DNA of 64,000 nucleotides from Wenyingzhuangia gilva (GCF_030519655.1 NZ_JAUMIT010000001.1:496001-560000), one strand, 5' to 3'; numbered from the stretch's first letter, positions 35,698-44,590 are shown. Notes: generated by a model from the sequence alone, not told the origin. Numbers and translations are program-made.

Positions 35698-35705
35698 TAT
35701 TTTTG
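35698..35705 (+). promoter_or_regulatory. BASS transporter -7 element
   Basis: TATTTTTG matches TAnnTTTG; a TTG lies 25 bp upstream, slightly further than usual. Confidence 0.5.
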
Positions 35706-35751
35706 CTGTTCATCAATAGTATTTTTAGGTTACAAAACAATTTCATCAAGC

Positions 35752-36633
35752 ATGACAGACCTTTTACTCAAAGTCTTTTTACCCTCATCTTTAGCTATTA
35801 TTATGTTAGGTATGGGAATGTCATTAACCATTCATGATTTTACCAGGGTTTTTAGACAACCCAAAGCCATTATTATAGGACTTTTCAATCAAATTTTTAT
35901 ACTACCCATCATTGCCTTTTTATTAGCTATTTTGTTTCATCTTGATACCACCATGGCTGTAGGACTTATTGTACTAGCCTCTTGTCCTGGAGGACCTACA
36001 AGTAATATCATTGCGCAAGTATGTGATGGAAACTTGGCATTATCGGTAACATTAACTGCGGTTGGTAGTTTTACCAGTGTGATCTCTACGCAACTTGTTA
36101 CTTCTTTTGCGTTAACCTATTTTAACACACACACAGGTACCACTATAGAACTTCCTGTTTTAGATACAATGTTTCAAATTATGATGATCACCATGCTTCC
36201 TATTTGCATAGGAATGTTCATTCATGCCTATAAAACCAACTTTGCCCTTCGTATGTTAAAACCCATGAAAATTGCCTCTACCATTATTTTCATTTTAATC
36301 TTTATTGGTATTGTGGCTACTAATTTTAACACCATAGGTCAGGCACTAAAAAAAGTTGGTATTGTAACACTCCTTTTAAATATCAGTATTATTGGATCTG
36401 GATTTCTACTTGCTAAAATTTTTAATTTGGGAAGTAAAAATGCAATTTCCATAGGAGTAGATGGAAGTATTCAGAATGCTACCCTTGGAATTGTAATTGC
36501 TACCTCTATATTAAACAATATAGAAATGGCCATTCCAACTGCCGCATATACCATTTGGATGTACACCACAGGAGGAATATTAATGTGGTATTTTGGAAAA
36601 AAGAAACAAAAAAGAATTCCTTCAACAAAATAG
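35752..36633 (+). CDS. Bile acid:sodium symporter (BASS) family transporter
   Basis: A 293-residue inner-membrane protein with nine to ten helices. The BASS signatures are visible: VGLIVLASCPGGPTSNIIAQVCDGN at about 78-102, with the helix-breaking CPGG, and IGVDGSIQNATLGIVIA near 240-256. Relatives import bile acids, pantoate, pyruvate or sulphated organics with sodium. The substrate here cannot be inferred. The gene has a terminator at 36658-36693 and does not seem to belong to the downstream operon. Confidence 0.9.
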   Translation: MTDLLLKVFLPSSLAIIMLGMGMSLTIHDFTRVFRQPKAIIIGLFNQIFILPIIAFLLAILFHLDTTMAVGLIVLASCPGGPTSNIIAQVCDGNLALSVTLTAVGSFTSVISTQLVTSFALTYFNTHTGTTIELPVLDTMFQIMMITMLPICIGMFIHAYKTNFALRMLKPMKIASTIIFILIFIGIVATNFNTIGQALKKVGIVTLLLNISIIGSGFLLAKIFNLGSKNAISIGVDGSIQNATLGIVIATSILNNIEMAIPTAAYTIWMYTTGGILMWYFGKKKQKRIPSTK

Positions 36634-36657
36634 TCAACCTACTTTATTACAAACACA

Positions 36658-36693
36658 TAAAGCCAATAAATTTAATTTTGTTGGCTTTTTTTG
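36658..36693 (+). terminator. Terminator of the BASS gene
   Basis: The arms AAAGCCAA / TTGGCTTT enclose an AT-rich loop and are followed by T7. Confidence 0.8.
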
Positions 36694-36769
36694 TTGGCTT
36701 TTTTCATTTTTTTATTCTAAAACAAAACCATCTTGATTTCTTTCTCGTAGATATTGCAAACGGAATCAA

Positions 36770-38488
36770 ATGAAACTTTTTTGTAATTTATTTATCTTCT
36801 TACTTTTCTCTTCTTCTTTTGCAAATGCAATTGAATGGCAAGAATTGTCTGCTAACACATTTGAGGAGGCCAAAAAAGACCATAAAATCATTCTGTTAAA
36901 TTTAGAAGCCAACTGGTGTCATTGGTGCCATGTAATGGAAGACAAAACTTATGCAAATAAAGAAGTCATCAATTACTTAAACCAACATTTTATTACAGTA
37001 AAAGCAGATCAAGATGCCCATCCAGAATTATCTAACCGATACAAGGATTACGGATGGCCAGCTACCATTTTTATCAATGCAGACGGGATTGATGTGGTAA
37101 AAAGAGCTGGGTTTATAGCTCCCGATAATTTTTTAAGATTGTTAAAAGCCATTGTTAAAGATCCAAGTCCAGAACAAAAATCTACTGATTTTACTAAAGT
37201 CATCAATAACAATCAAAATAGCTATCAACTAATATCAACCTTAGAAAAGTACTTTATCAATTCTTTAGATATTGAGAAAGGAGGATTTAATCAATCTCAA
37301 AAATATATTGAATATGCCACTTTTGAAAAAGCATTGTTTGATCGTAAAAACGTAAACATCAATACATGGATTTCAAAAAGTATTCAGGGAGCAAAAAAAC
37401 TTAGTGATCCTATTTGGGGAGGTATTTATCAATATTCAACTCATGGAGATTGGAAGCATTTACACTTTGAAAAACTATTAAAAATACAAGCAAGATACTT
37501 ACATATTTTCTTGCTGAATTATGAATACAACAATGACAAAAGTTCTTTAATGTACGCAAAAAAAATAGTGGAGTACGTTGATGGATTTTTAGCCAACCCA
37601 AATGGATTGTACAACAATGCACAAGATGCAGATTTGATTCAAGGAGAACATGCTGCTAACTATTTTAAGCTAAATAATATAGAGAGAAGAAAATTAGGTG
37701 TTCCAAAAGTTGACACCAACACTTTTACAGATAATAATGCTGCTATGGGTAGTGCCTTATTAAGAATGTATTACGTTACCCAAGAAAAAAAATATTTAGA
37801 CAAAGTTAAAAGCATAGAAAATGCTTTGTACAAACGCAAAAAGGTATCGGGTTTATATGCACATGGAAACGAAAACAACAATATCACAAGCTTAAGAGAT
37901 CAAATAGCCATGGCTGATTTTTTAATCAACCTTATTAAAAGTGATATTACAAATAGTAAAGCAAAACAAGAACTAAAATCACTTTGCTCACTTATTAAAA
38001 ACAACTATTTGTTACCAAATGGTACTTTTAAAAGTTTTGAGGGAAACAACGGATTGATGGCTCAACCTTTAAAAGAAGAAAATATTCAGATTGCTAGAAT
38101 TTTTAATTGGTATGGATATTCTTCAAAAGACCATAACTATATCGACATTGCTAAAAAAACATATCAGTTTTTAACCTCAGAGGCTTTAGCAAAAGATTAT
38201 TATTCAGAAGCCTCATTACTTCTTTTAGCCAATGAATTAAAAGGAGAACCTACACAATATGTGTATCTAAATACCGGAAAAGGAAATGAATTTAATCATG
38301 TTTTACAAAGCATGTTGCCATTTTACAGTATGGTTTATATTGGAAAGATTCATCAACTCCCTAAAGAAAAGCAAGAACTATTTGGAAGCTTTAACGAGAA
38401 CGTACTTTTTAGGTGCACCTCAACTTATTGCTCACCCCCCATATACTCGGAGGAGGAACTCAAAAAAGAATTAAATAAAAATAAATAA
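36770..38488 (+). CDS. Secreted DUF255 (SPATA20/YyaL-like) thioredoxin-domain protein
   Basis: A signal peptide (MKLFCNLFIFLLFSSSFANA) directs export. Residues about 22-130 are a DUF255 thioredoxin-like domain with the active site WCHWCH (C50, C53), and DYGWPATIFIN gives the cis-proline region. The remainder resembles the helical-barrel part of YyaL/SPATA20 proteins but is shorter: 572 residues against about 680. Near the C-terminus FRCTSTYCSPPI matches the conserved Cys pair of the family. It lies 21 bp upstream of a Cys-repeat RiPP precursor gene, so it is probably in the same transcript. A thiol-redox role in the envelope, perhaps protecting or delivering the cysteine peptide, is inferred from context. 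Confidence 0.82.
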   Translation: MKLFCNLFIFLLFSSSFANAIEWQELSANTFEEAKKDHKIILLNLEANWCHWCHVMEDKTYANKEVINYLNQHFITVKADQDAHPELSNRYKDYGWPATIFINADGIDVVKRAGFIAPDNFLRLLKAIVKDPSPEQKSTDFTKVINNNQNSYQLISTLEKYFINSLDIEKGGFNQSQKYIEYATFEKALFDRKNVNINTWISKSIQGAKKLSDPIWGGIYQYSTHGDWKHLHFEKLLKIQARYLHIFLLNYEYNNDKSSLMYAKKIVEYVDGFLANPNGLYNNAQDADLIQGEHAANYFKLNNIERRKLGVPKVDTNTFTDNNAAMGSALLRMYYVTQEKKYLDKVKSIENALYKRKKVSGLYAHGNENNNITSLRDQIAMADFLINLIKSDITNSKAKQELKSLCSLIKNNYLLPNGTFKSFEGNNGLMAQPLKEENIQIARIFNWYGYSSKDHNYIDIAKKTYQFLTSEALAKDYYSEASLLLLANELKGEPTQYVYLNTGKGNEFNHVLQSMLPFYSMVYIGKIHQLPKEKQELFGSFNENVLFRCTSTYCSPPIYSEEELKKELNKNK

Positions 38489-38509
38489 TAATCATTAAAT
38501 TCAAATCTC

Positions 38510-38905
38510 ATGAAAAATTTCACAAAAAACTCGTTGTTAACAGGATCATTAATCGCTGGAGCTTTAGTATCATCTACTGATGCAACTGCAACAAATTTAA
38601 CTGTTGATTATTTAGGAACAGGATCACAAGTTCGTACACAATTATTAGCCAACACAAATAATCTTTTATCATCTGCTGTTGATGGATTAAAATCTATTCA
38701 AGGAGCATGTGGAGAAAAGAAAACTACTGATGCTAAATGTGGTGAGGCGAAAGCTAAGGATGCTAAATGTGGTGAAGCAAAAACTAAAGACGCTAAGTGT
38801 GGTGAGGCAAAAGCTAAAGATGCTAAATGTGGTGAAGCGAAAACTAAAGACGCTAAGTGTGGTGAGGCAAAAGCTAAGGATGCTAAATGTGGTGAAAAAA
38901 AATAA
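38510..38905 (+). CDS. Bufferin/HvfA-like RiPP precursor with seven Cys repeats
   Basis: A 131-residue exported peptide. A signal sequence (SLLTGSLIAGALVSS then ATA) covers about 1-28, a leader-like region runs to about 63, and then seven cysteines follow at 67, 77, 87, 97, 107, 117 and 127, exactly ten residues apart. Each is followed by G-E and six are preceded by K, as in the E-G-K-C-G motifs of HvfA. Next come a DUF692/MNIO enzyme and a DUF2063 protein, the standard partners of bufferins and HvfA. In characterised systems the MNIO enzyme converts Cys into thiooxazole or oxazolone-thioamide groups that bind copper. Assignment here rests on motif plus gene order. The absence of any other Cys favours a dedicated metal-binding role. 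Confidence 0.85.
   Translation: MKNFTKNSLLTGSLIAGALVSSTDATATNLTVDYLGTGSQVRTQLLANTNNLLSSAVDGLKSIQGACGEKKTTDAKCGEAKAKDAKCGEAKTKDAKCGEAKAKDAKCGEAKTKDAKCGEAKAKDAKCGEKK
38729..38905 (+). repeat. 30-bp tandem coding repeat in the RiPP precursor gene
   Basis: Five full 30-bp units start at 38729, 38759, 38789, 38819 and 38849, and a sixth partial unit runs to the stop codon. Each encodes D-A-K-C-G-E-A-K-(A/T)-K. A and T alternate between units; the 60-bp blocks 38759-38818 and 38819-38878 differ at only about two bases, pointing to recent duplication. Confidence 0.92.
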
Positions 38906-38922
38906 TAACCATCCCTAAATTT

Positions 38923-38957
38923 TAGACGGATCAAACTCATTTTGATCCGTCTATTTT
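38923..38957 (+). terminator. Hairpin between RiPP precursor and MNIO genes (attenuator/partial terminator)
   Basis: A perfect 13-bp stem (TAGACGGATCAAA / TTTGATCCGTCTA) with a 5-base loop lies 17 bp after the precursor stop and is followed by only TTTT. It probably stops or protects part of the transcripts, so that precursor mRNA exceeds enzyme mRNA. Confidence 0.7.
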
Positions 38958-38969
38958 AAACAAAAAATT

Positions 38970-39800
38970 ATGGTAGGAATTGGATACAGAAAAGACTTTG
39001 CAGAAGATTTTGCAGATAACAATGTTTTAACACCTTCTTTTATAGAAGTCGCTCCAGAAAACTGGATGAACGTTGGTGGATATTATAAAAAGCTGTTTGA
39101 TAAAGCTTTGGAAAAACATCCTCTTTTTGTACACGGCCTATCTTTATCTGTGGGAAGTCCCGAAGGAATTGATATTAACTTTGTAAAACAAGTAAAACAA
39201 TTTTTGGACGATACCAACACGGTTGAATATTCAGAACATTTAAGTTTTTCTAAATGTGATAATGCTCATTTGTTTGATTTGTTACCCATTCCTTTTACAC
39301 AAGATGCTGTAAAACACGTAGCCAAAAACATTCGTTTGGCTCAAGATATTTTAGAAAGAAAAATTGCCATAGAAATTGTGAGTTATTACTCTCCGATTGC
39401 AGCAGAAATGACCGAATTGGAATTTATTAACAATGTTATTAAAGAAGCTGATTGTAACTTATTATTAGATGTAAATAATATTTATGTCAACAGTTTTAAT
39501 CACCAATACAATGCTCAAGAATTTTTAGCAAACCTAGATTTAGACAGAGTAAAATATATACACATGGCAGGTCACACTCAAGTCTCAGAAGATTTGATTA
39601 TTGATACCCATGGAGAAAACATTATAGATCCCGTGTATGATTTGTTTGGTTTTACCATGCAACAACTAAAACGTGATGTACCAGTATTGTTAGAACGAGA
39701 TTTTAACATTCCAGAATTGGACATTTTACAATGTGAAATGAATCAATTACAAAACATTAAAACCAATAGTTTAAAAAAACATTCCCATGTTATTCGCTAA
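38970..39800 (+). CDS. MNIO family (DUF692) peptide-modifying iron enzyme, BufB/HvfB-like
   Basis: A 276-residue TIM-barrel protein of the multinuclear non-heme iron-dependent oxidative enzyme family, which also includes MbnB. Candidate iron ligands are in the family positions: H55 (FVHGLSLS), H90 (YSEHLSF), E135 (AIEIVSYY), D167/N170 (LLLDVNNIYVNSFNH, with H178), H198 and H202 (HMAGH), D212/H214 (DTHGEN) and E242. It starts GIGYRKDF and contains EVAPENW, both typical. It would oxidise the cysteines of the precursor encoded just upstream. Its 3' end overlaps the DUF2063 gene by 14 bp, indicating tight co-expression. Confidence 0.93.
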   Translation: MVGIGYRKDFAEDFADNNVLTPSFIEVAPENWMNVGGYYKKLFDKALEKHPLFVHGLSLSVGSPEGIDINFVKQVKQFLDDTNTVEYSEHLSFSKCDNAHLFDLLPIPFTQDAVKHVAKNIRLAQDILERKIAIEIVSYYSPIAAEMTELEFINNVIKEADCNLLLDVNNIYVNSFNHQYNAQEFLANLDLDRVKYIHMAGHTQVSEDLIIDTHGENIIDPVYDLFGFTMQQLKRDVPVLLERDFNIPELDILQCEMNQLQNIKTNSLKKHSHVIR

Positions 39801-40503
39801 AACACATCAACACCAAAGCAACTTGGCTACTTATTGCCGAACAGGAAATCCTGTTGAGATAAAAGGTGCTGTGCAAAAAAACTTAACACACTACAGACGT
39901 TTGGTTTTTAACAATGTGTTAGATACTTTAGAAACAGCCTATCCAATTACTAAAAATTTATTAGGAGATGAAAGTTGGGAAACCATTGTGAATCGTTTTT
40001 TTAGCACTTATAATATTAAGAGTCCACAAATTTGGAGAATGCCCGAAGAGTTTAAAAACTACCTTATTGAACAAGAAAAAGATCTTTTAATCACCTACCC
40101 TTTTTTAGAAAACCTATTAGAATTTGAATGGCTTGAAATAGAAATATTTATGATGCCTGATGTACCTCATAAAAAATATAAAGACGGTTTTTATACACTA
40201 AATCCAGAAATAGATATGATGATGCTCTCTTACCCTGTACATATTAAAAACCCAAACTTAATTACAGAAAAAGACAAAGGCTCTTATTTTGTATCGCTGC
40301 ACAGAAATCCAGATACAGGCTCAATTCAGTTTACCAATTTATCTATTCCCTTTGTAGATGTTTTAGAACATTTAGCTGCAAATCCATTAACAGAAAAAGA
40401 TATCAAACAAATTTTAAAAAAATACGCTTCTGAAAATGAGGTAAATATTGCTTATGATGAATTCATCAAACAATCTTTGACTACACAATTATTATTTAAG
40501 TAA
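39787..40503 (+). CDS. DUF2063 family RiPP partner protein, BufC/HvfC-like
   Basis: This 238-residue protein has the DUF2063 N-terminal helical domain (HYRRLVFNNVLDTLETAYPITKNLLGDESW, then F..WPRMPEEF-like IWRMPEEFKNYL), followed by an alpha/beta C-terminal half. In related systems it forms a complex with the MNIO enzyme and helps recruit the precursor leader, though the domain is often annotated as putative DNA-binding. The overlap with the MNIO gene and the order precursor-MNIO-DUF2063 support the partner role here. No signal peptide, so modification would take place in the cytoplasm before export. The operon has no clear terminator downstream. Confidence 0.85.
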   Translation: MLFAKTHQHQSNLATYCRTGNPVEIKGAVQKNLTHYRRLVFNNVLDTLETAYPITKNLLGDESWETIVNRFFSTYNIKSPQIWRMPEEFKNYLIEQEKDLLITYPFLENLLEFEWLEIEIFMMPDVPHKKYKDGFYTLNPEIDMMMLSYPVHIKNPNLITEKDKGSYFVSLHRNPDTGSIQFTNLSIPFVDVLEHLAANPLTEKDIKQILKKYASENEVNIAYDEFIKQSLTTQLLFK

Positions 40504-40661
40504 TAACTTCCAACGTCAACTTAATACGTTCTCTCAGATTCCTTTGATTAACATCAATTAAATAAAACCTGTTATGGCATCTTTCTTGCTCCATTTATAA
40601 ACATCAATGGTCAAGTTTTATTGATATAACAAGGCCTATTTTAATCTTAAAAAAGATATTT

Positions 40662-41306
40662 ATGAAAATTTTAGTGATAGGAGCAAGCGGAAGAGTTGGA
40701 AAAATTTTAACAAAAAAATTGTTAGAAAACAATCATCAAGTTATTGGAACCACCAGACAAGACGAATCTCTTTTTAGCAATCAAAATTACACACAAATTT
40801 CTTTAGACTTGCTTGGAGAAATAGAAGAGATACAAGAAAAAATTCCTAATCATATTGATGCAATCTATTTTGTTTCTGGATCTAGAGCTAAAAATTTACT
40901 TGCTTTAGATTTACATGGAGCCATTAAAACCATGAAAATTGCTGAGAACAAAAACATAAAACAATATATTATGCTAAGCGCTGTATTTTCATTAGAAACC
41001 AATAAATGGAAAGAAGAAGGATTTGATGAGTTGAAAGATTATTACATCGCTAAACATTATGCAGACGAATGGTTGATTAGAAACACCAACTTAAACTACA
41101 CCATATTGCAACCAAGTGCTTTAACAGAGACTACTGGTACAGGGAAAATTGAAGTAGACATTCAACACCCTGGTGAAAATGCTATAGAAGATGTAGCCAC
41201 TACCTTACTTGAAGTTTTAAACAATAAAGCAACCTTTAAAAAAGTAATTTCCATGCACAGTGGAACAACCCCTATTAAAGAAGCCATAAATAACATAGGA
41301 CAATAA
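40662..41306 (+). CDS. NAD(P)-binding atypical short-chain dehydrogenase-like protein
   Basis: A 214-residue Rossmann-fold protein starting MKILVIGASGRVGKIL (glycine-rich G-A-S-G-R-V-G). It has a YIMLSAVFSLE region and Y-I-A-K-H as the YxxxK-like pair, placing it with the NAD(P)H-binding/atypical SDR group (NmrA- and YwnB-like). These proteins may be reductases or redox sensors; the substrate is unknown. It stands alone after the RiPP operon with a 158-bp gap that shows no terminator. Confidence 0.85.
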   Translation: MKILVIGASGRVGKILTKKLLENNHQVIGTTRQDESLFSNQNYTQISLDLLGEIEEIQEKIPNHIDAIYFVSGSRAKNLLALDLHGAIKTMKIAENKNIKQYIMLSAVFSLETNKWKEEGFDELKDYYIAKHYADEWLIRNTNLNYTILQPSALTETTGTGKIEVDIQHPGENAIEDVATTLLEVLNNKATFKKVISMHSGTTPIKEAINNIGQ

Positions 41307-41361
41307 ACCAAAACTTGTCTTAAAATTAGGAGCCACTTGAGTTTATAATTTTATTACATTG

Positions 41362-41381
41362 TAGCTAATTAAAGTTAGCTA
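41362..41381 (+). promoter_or_regulatory. Small hairpin over the DUF2339 start codon
   Basis: TAGCTAA (41362-41368) and TTAGCTA (41375-41381) can pair; the 3' arm includes the A of the ATG. It might limit translation initiation. Confidence 0.3.
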
Positions 41382-43585
41382 TGAAAGACATTGATGAATT
41401 ATATAGAAGACTTGAGGTGCTGGAACAGAAACAGCTCTCTTTCCAAAAAGAAATACAAGTTTTAAAACAGGAAATTCAACATTTTCACGAACCTGTTAAA
41501 CAAGCTGTTCCTGTTCACCAAACCTATACACCTATTCAAAAAATCAAAGTTGAAAAGAAAGAAAAAACACCTGTTTCTTTTAATTTTGAAAAATTAATTG
41601 GTGAAAATCTTATCAATAAAATAGGAATCATCATTACTATTATAGGAGTTTCTATTGGTGCAAAATACTCTATTGAACATGATTTAATTTCGCCAATTAC
41701 CAGAATTCTCTTAAGTTACTTAGCTGGTTTTATCTTACTAGGTTTAGGATATAAATTAAAAACAAAATATTCAAACTATGCAGCTGTTTTAACTAGCGGA
41801 GCTTACACAATTCTCTATTTTATTACATTTATTGCTTATAGTTTTTACCAATTGTTACCCATGTGGTTTGCCTTTTTAACCATGTGTTCTTTAACAATTT
41901 TAACTGTTTTTACCGCTCTAAAACTCAACAAACAAGTCATTGCTCATATCGGATTGGTTGGTGCTTATGCCGTCCCTTTGCTGCTTAGTAGCAACAATGG
42001 AAACATAGCTGCTTTATTTGTTTATGTCGGAATTATCAATATTGGTATTTCATATATTGCTATTAAAAGATATTGGAAGCCTCTATTTTATAATGCTTTT
42101 GGCGTTACATGGGTTTTATTTATTTCTTGGTTTTTTAATGACTATGAATACGAACAGCATTTTGGAATTGCTTTTGGTTTTTTAAGTGTTATTTATATTA
42201 CCTTTTATAGCATTTCTTTATCTTATAAATTGATCAAAAAAGAACCTTTTTTAGCGGGTGATGTCATTTTAATTCTCAGCAACACCCTTTTGTTTTTCTG
42301 CTTAGGATATCTTGTTTTAAACAGTCATCCATCAACTAAAAATATTATTGGGCTATTCACCATTTATATTGCTTTTTTACATGGACTGGTCGCCATACTT
42401 TTATACAAGCAATCCGTAAAAGACAAAAATCTACAACAACTTGTCATAGGATTTTGTATTCTATTTATCACCTTAACTTTTCCTATACAATTTGAGGGAA
42501 GTTGGATTTCTATTTTTTGGATTGGTGAAGCAACCATTTTATTTTGGATTGGTAGAACTCAACAAAAAGGATTTTATGAAAAACTTTCCTATCCATTAAT
42601 TGTATTGTCTTTTTATAGCCTGCTTATTTATTGGTTTAAATATTATGATGCTTCAGGTACTGAAACAAAAATCAACTTATTTTTAAATCCATATTTTCTA
42701 AGCTCGGTCTTGTTTATTACTTGTATGTCTTATCTTAATTTCATCCATCTAAAACACAAAAGCAAGCTAGAAAACAAGTCTAATTTACACTCTATTTTTT
42801 CACATGTCATTCCTTCCCTTTTAATCGTGAGCACCTACTTGGCTTTTTATTTTGAAATTGCTACCTATTGGGAACAACTTTATACAAAATCGATGAATCA
42901 AGATGAGATGATTCTAAATCGAAGTATCTTAAAATTTAAAGTGATTTGGCTCATAAATTATAGCCTAATTTTTATGACTATTTTAAACTACATCAATCAC
43001 AAAAAGATAAAAAACAATAGTTTAGCAAAGGTTTCAATAATCTTTACCTTTTTATTTACGCTTATTTATTTAACCTTTGGCCTTTTAAATTTAAGTGATT
43101 TAAGAGATACTTATCTAAATGATCTAAATCCATCTCCCAATACTTATTTTATTAGCATTAGATATCTCTCGTATCTATTTATAGGACTTTTGTTTTACAC
43201 AACATATCCTAACAGAAAAGTGATCTCTAGCAAAATTTTCGATTGTTTTTTACACCTAACTATATTATGGATTTTAAGCAGTGAACTCATCAATATCTTA
43301 GATTTATTTACTACTGTACCTTCGTATAAATTGGGCTTGAGTATTTTATGGGCCATTTATTCCTTAGGATTGATTTGCTTAGGAATTTGGAAACAAAAAC
43401 AGCATTTAAGAATCATTGCCATGGTATTGTTTGGTGTTATTCTAATAAAACTGTTCTTGTATGACATCTCTCATTTAGGAACCATTTCTAAAATCATAGT
43501 CTTTACTTTACTCGGAATTATTTTATTATTGATTTCCTTTTTATACAACAAATACAAAAATATCATCAACACTAAGGAAAATTAA
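41381..43585 (+). CDS. DUF2339 multi-spanning membrane protein
   Basis: A 734-residue protein. Residues 1-40 form a coiled coil (RRLEVLEQKQLSFQKEIQVLKQEI), followed by a linker, the family signature FEKLIGENLINKIGIIITIIGVSIGAKYSI (given here in part, about 68-95) and some 18-20 hydrophobic helices to the C-terminus. DUF2339 proteins are large inner-membrane proteins of unknown function, common in Bacteroidota and Proteobacteria. There are no catalytic motifs. Monocistronic with a strong terminator. Confidence 0.88.
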   Translation: MKDIDELYRRLEVLEQKQLSFQKEIQVLKQEIQHFHEPVKQAVPVHQTYTPIQKIKVEKKEKTPVSFNFEKLIGENLINKIGIIITIIGVSIGAKYSIEHDLISPITRILLSYLAGFILLGLGYKLKTKYSNYAAVLTSGAYTILYFITFIAYSFYQLLPMWFAFLTMCSLTILTVFTALKLNKQVIAHIGLVGAYAVPLLLSSNNGNIAALFVYVGIINIGISYIAIKRYWKPLFYNAFGVTWVLFISWFFNDYEYEQHFGIAFGFLSVIYITFYSISLSYKLIKKEPFLAGDVILILSNTLLFFCLGYLVLNSHPSTKNIIGLFTIYIAFLHGLVAILLYKQSVKDKNLQQLVIGFCILFITLTFPIQFEGSWISIFWIGEATILFWIGRTQQKGFYEKLSYPLIVLSFYSLLIYWFKYYDASGTETKINLFLNPYFLSSVLFITCMSYLNFIHLKHKSKLENKSNLHSIFSHVIPSLLIVSTYLAFYFEIATYWEQLYTKSMNQDEMILNRSILKFKVIWLINYSLIFMTILNYINHKKIKNNSLAKVSIIFTFLFTLIYLTFGLLNLSDLRDTYLNDLNPSPNTYFISIRYLSYLFIGLLFYTTYPNRKVISSKIFDCFLHLTILWILSSELINILDLFTTVPSYKLGLSILWAIYSLGLICLGIWKQKQHLRIIAMVLFGVILIKLFLYDISHLGTISKIIVFTLLGIILLLISFLYNKYKNIINTKEN

Positions 43586-43590
43586 AAACC

Positions 43591-43624
43591 AAAACAGCCC
43601 GAGCAATTGCTCGGGCTGTTTTTA
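43591..43624. terminator. Bidirectional terminator between the DUF2339 gene and purC
   Basis: A perfect palindrome (AACAGCCCGAGCAA / TTGCTCGGGCTGTT) is flanked by A- and T-runs between two convergent genes. Confidence 0.93.
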
Positions 43625-43642
43625 TATAAATCTTAACCAAGT

Positions 43643-44590
43643 TTACTTTGCAAGAAACTCAGTTACGTTTTTTTCTATTCTATCTAACACGTTAGAAATA
43701 TCTGCTTTTACAAAATTCTCACCTGTAATTTGCTCATATAATTCAATATATCTATTAGAAATTTCTTCTATTTTTTCGTCTGTTAATTCAGGAATTTGTT
43801 GTCCTTCTTTTCCTTGGAATCCATTTTCTATCAACCATTGACGAACAAATTCTTTAGACAATTGTTTTTGAGCCTCTCCTTTATCTTGTCTTTCTTGATA
43901 TCCTTCAGCATAAAAATAACGAGAAGAATCTGGGGTGTGAATTTCATCAATCACTACAATTTTCCCATCCGCTGTTTTTCCAAATTCATACTTGGTATCT
44001 ACCAAAATCAACCCTCTTTCCGCAGCCAATTCAGTTCCTTTTTTAAACAAAGCCAAGGTATACGCTTCTAATTGCTCATAATCTTCTTGAGAAACAATTC
44101 CTTTAGCTAAAATTTCCTCGCGAGAAATATCTTCATCATGATCTCCTAAATCTGCCTTGGTTGTTGGCGTAATAATAGGTGTAGGAAATTTATCATTTTC
44201 CTTTAAACCTTCTGGCATGGTAATTCCGCACAACACTCTTTCTCCACTTTTATAAGTTCTCCAAGCATGACCTGTACAGTAACCACGCACTACCATTTCT
44301 ACTTTAAAAGGCTCACAAGCATACCCAACGGTTACGTTAGGATCTGGCGTTCCCAATACCCAGTTTGGACAAATATCCTTAGTTGCTTCTAACATTTTAG
44401 CTGCAATCTGATTCAAAATCTGTCCTTTATAAGGAATTTGTTTTGGCATAATGACATCAAAAGCAGAAAGCCTGTCTGATGCTACCATCACTAATTTTTC
44501 GTTTACCGTATATACTTCACGAACTTTTCCTTTATAAATAGCCGTTTGACCTGGGAAATTAAAATTGGTATCGTTAATTGTGTTACTCAT
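43643..44590 (-). CDS. purC: Phosphoribosylaminoimidazole-succinocarboxamide synthase
   Basis: SAICAR synthetase of purine biosynthesis; joins CAIR and aspartate using ATP. The family signatures are present: [11 protein letters not shown] (ATP loop), [26 protein letters not shown], and [11 protein letters not shown] with [14 protein letters not shown]. At 315 residues it is the longer form found in Bacteroidota and yeast-like enzymes. It is isolated from other pur genes here, with its own -7 promoter element (44610-44617). Confidence 0.97.
   Translation of the reverse strand: MSNTINDTNFNFPGQTAIYKGKVREVYTVNEKLVMVASDRLSAFDVIMPKQIPYKGQILNQIAAKMLEATKDICPNWVLGTPDPNVTVGYACEPFKVEMVVRGYCTGHAWRTYKSGERVLCGITMPEGLKENDKFPTPIITPTTKADLGDHDEDISREEILAKGIVSQEDYEQLEAYTLALFKKGTELAAERGLILVDTKYEFGKTADGKIVVIDEIHTPDSSRYFYAEGYQERQDKGEAQKQLSKEFVRQWLIENGFQGKEGQQIPELTDEKIEEISNRYIELYEQITGENFVKADISNVLDRIEKNVTEFLAK

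Noticed and set aside
36555-36773. 72-codon plus-strand frame overlapping the end of the BASS gene
   Set aside because: It overlaps the BASS reading frame and crosses its terminator, with no family resemblance or promoter.
38729-38905. CRISPR array
   Set aside because: The 30-bp units are directly contiguous, without spacers, and are in-frame coding sequence.
38698-38940. Long antisense and +1-frame open readings through the Cys repeat
   Set aside because: They are shadows: a 30-bp repeat without stops in one frame stays open in all frames. Only the frame with a signal peptide makes sense.
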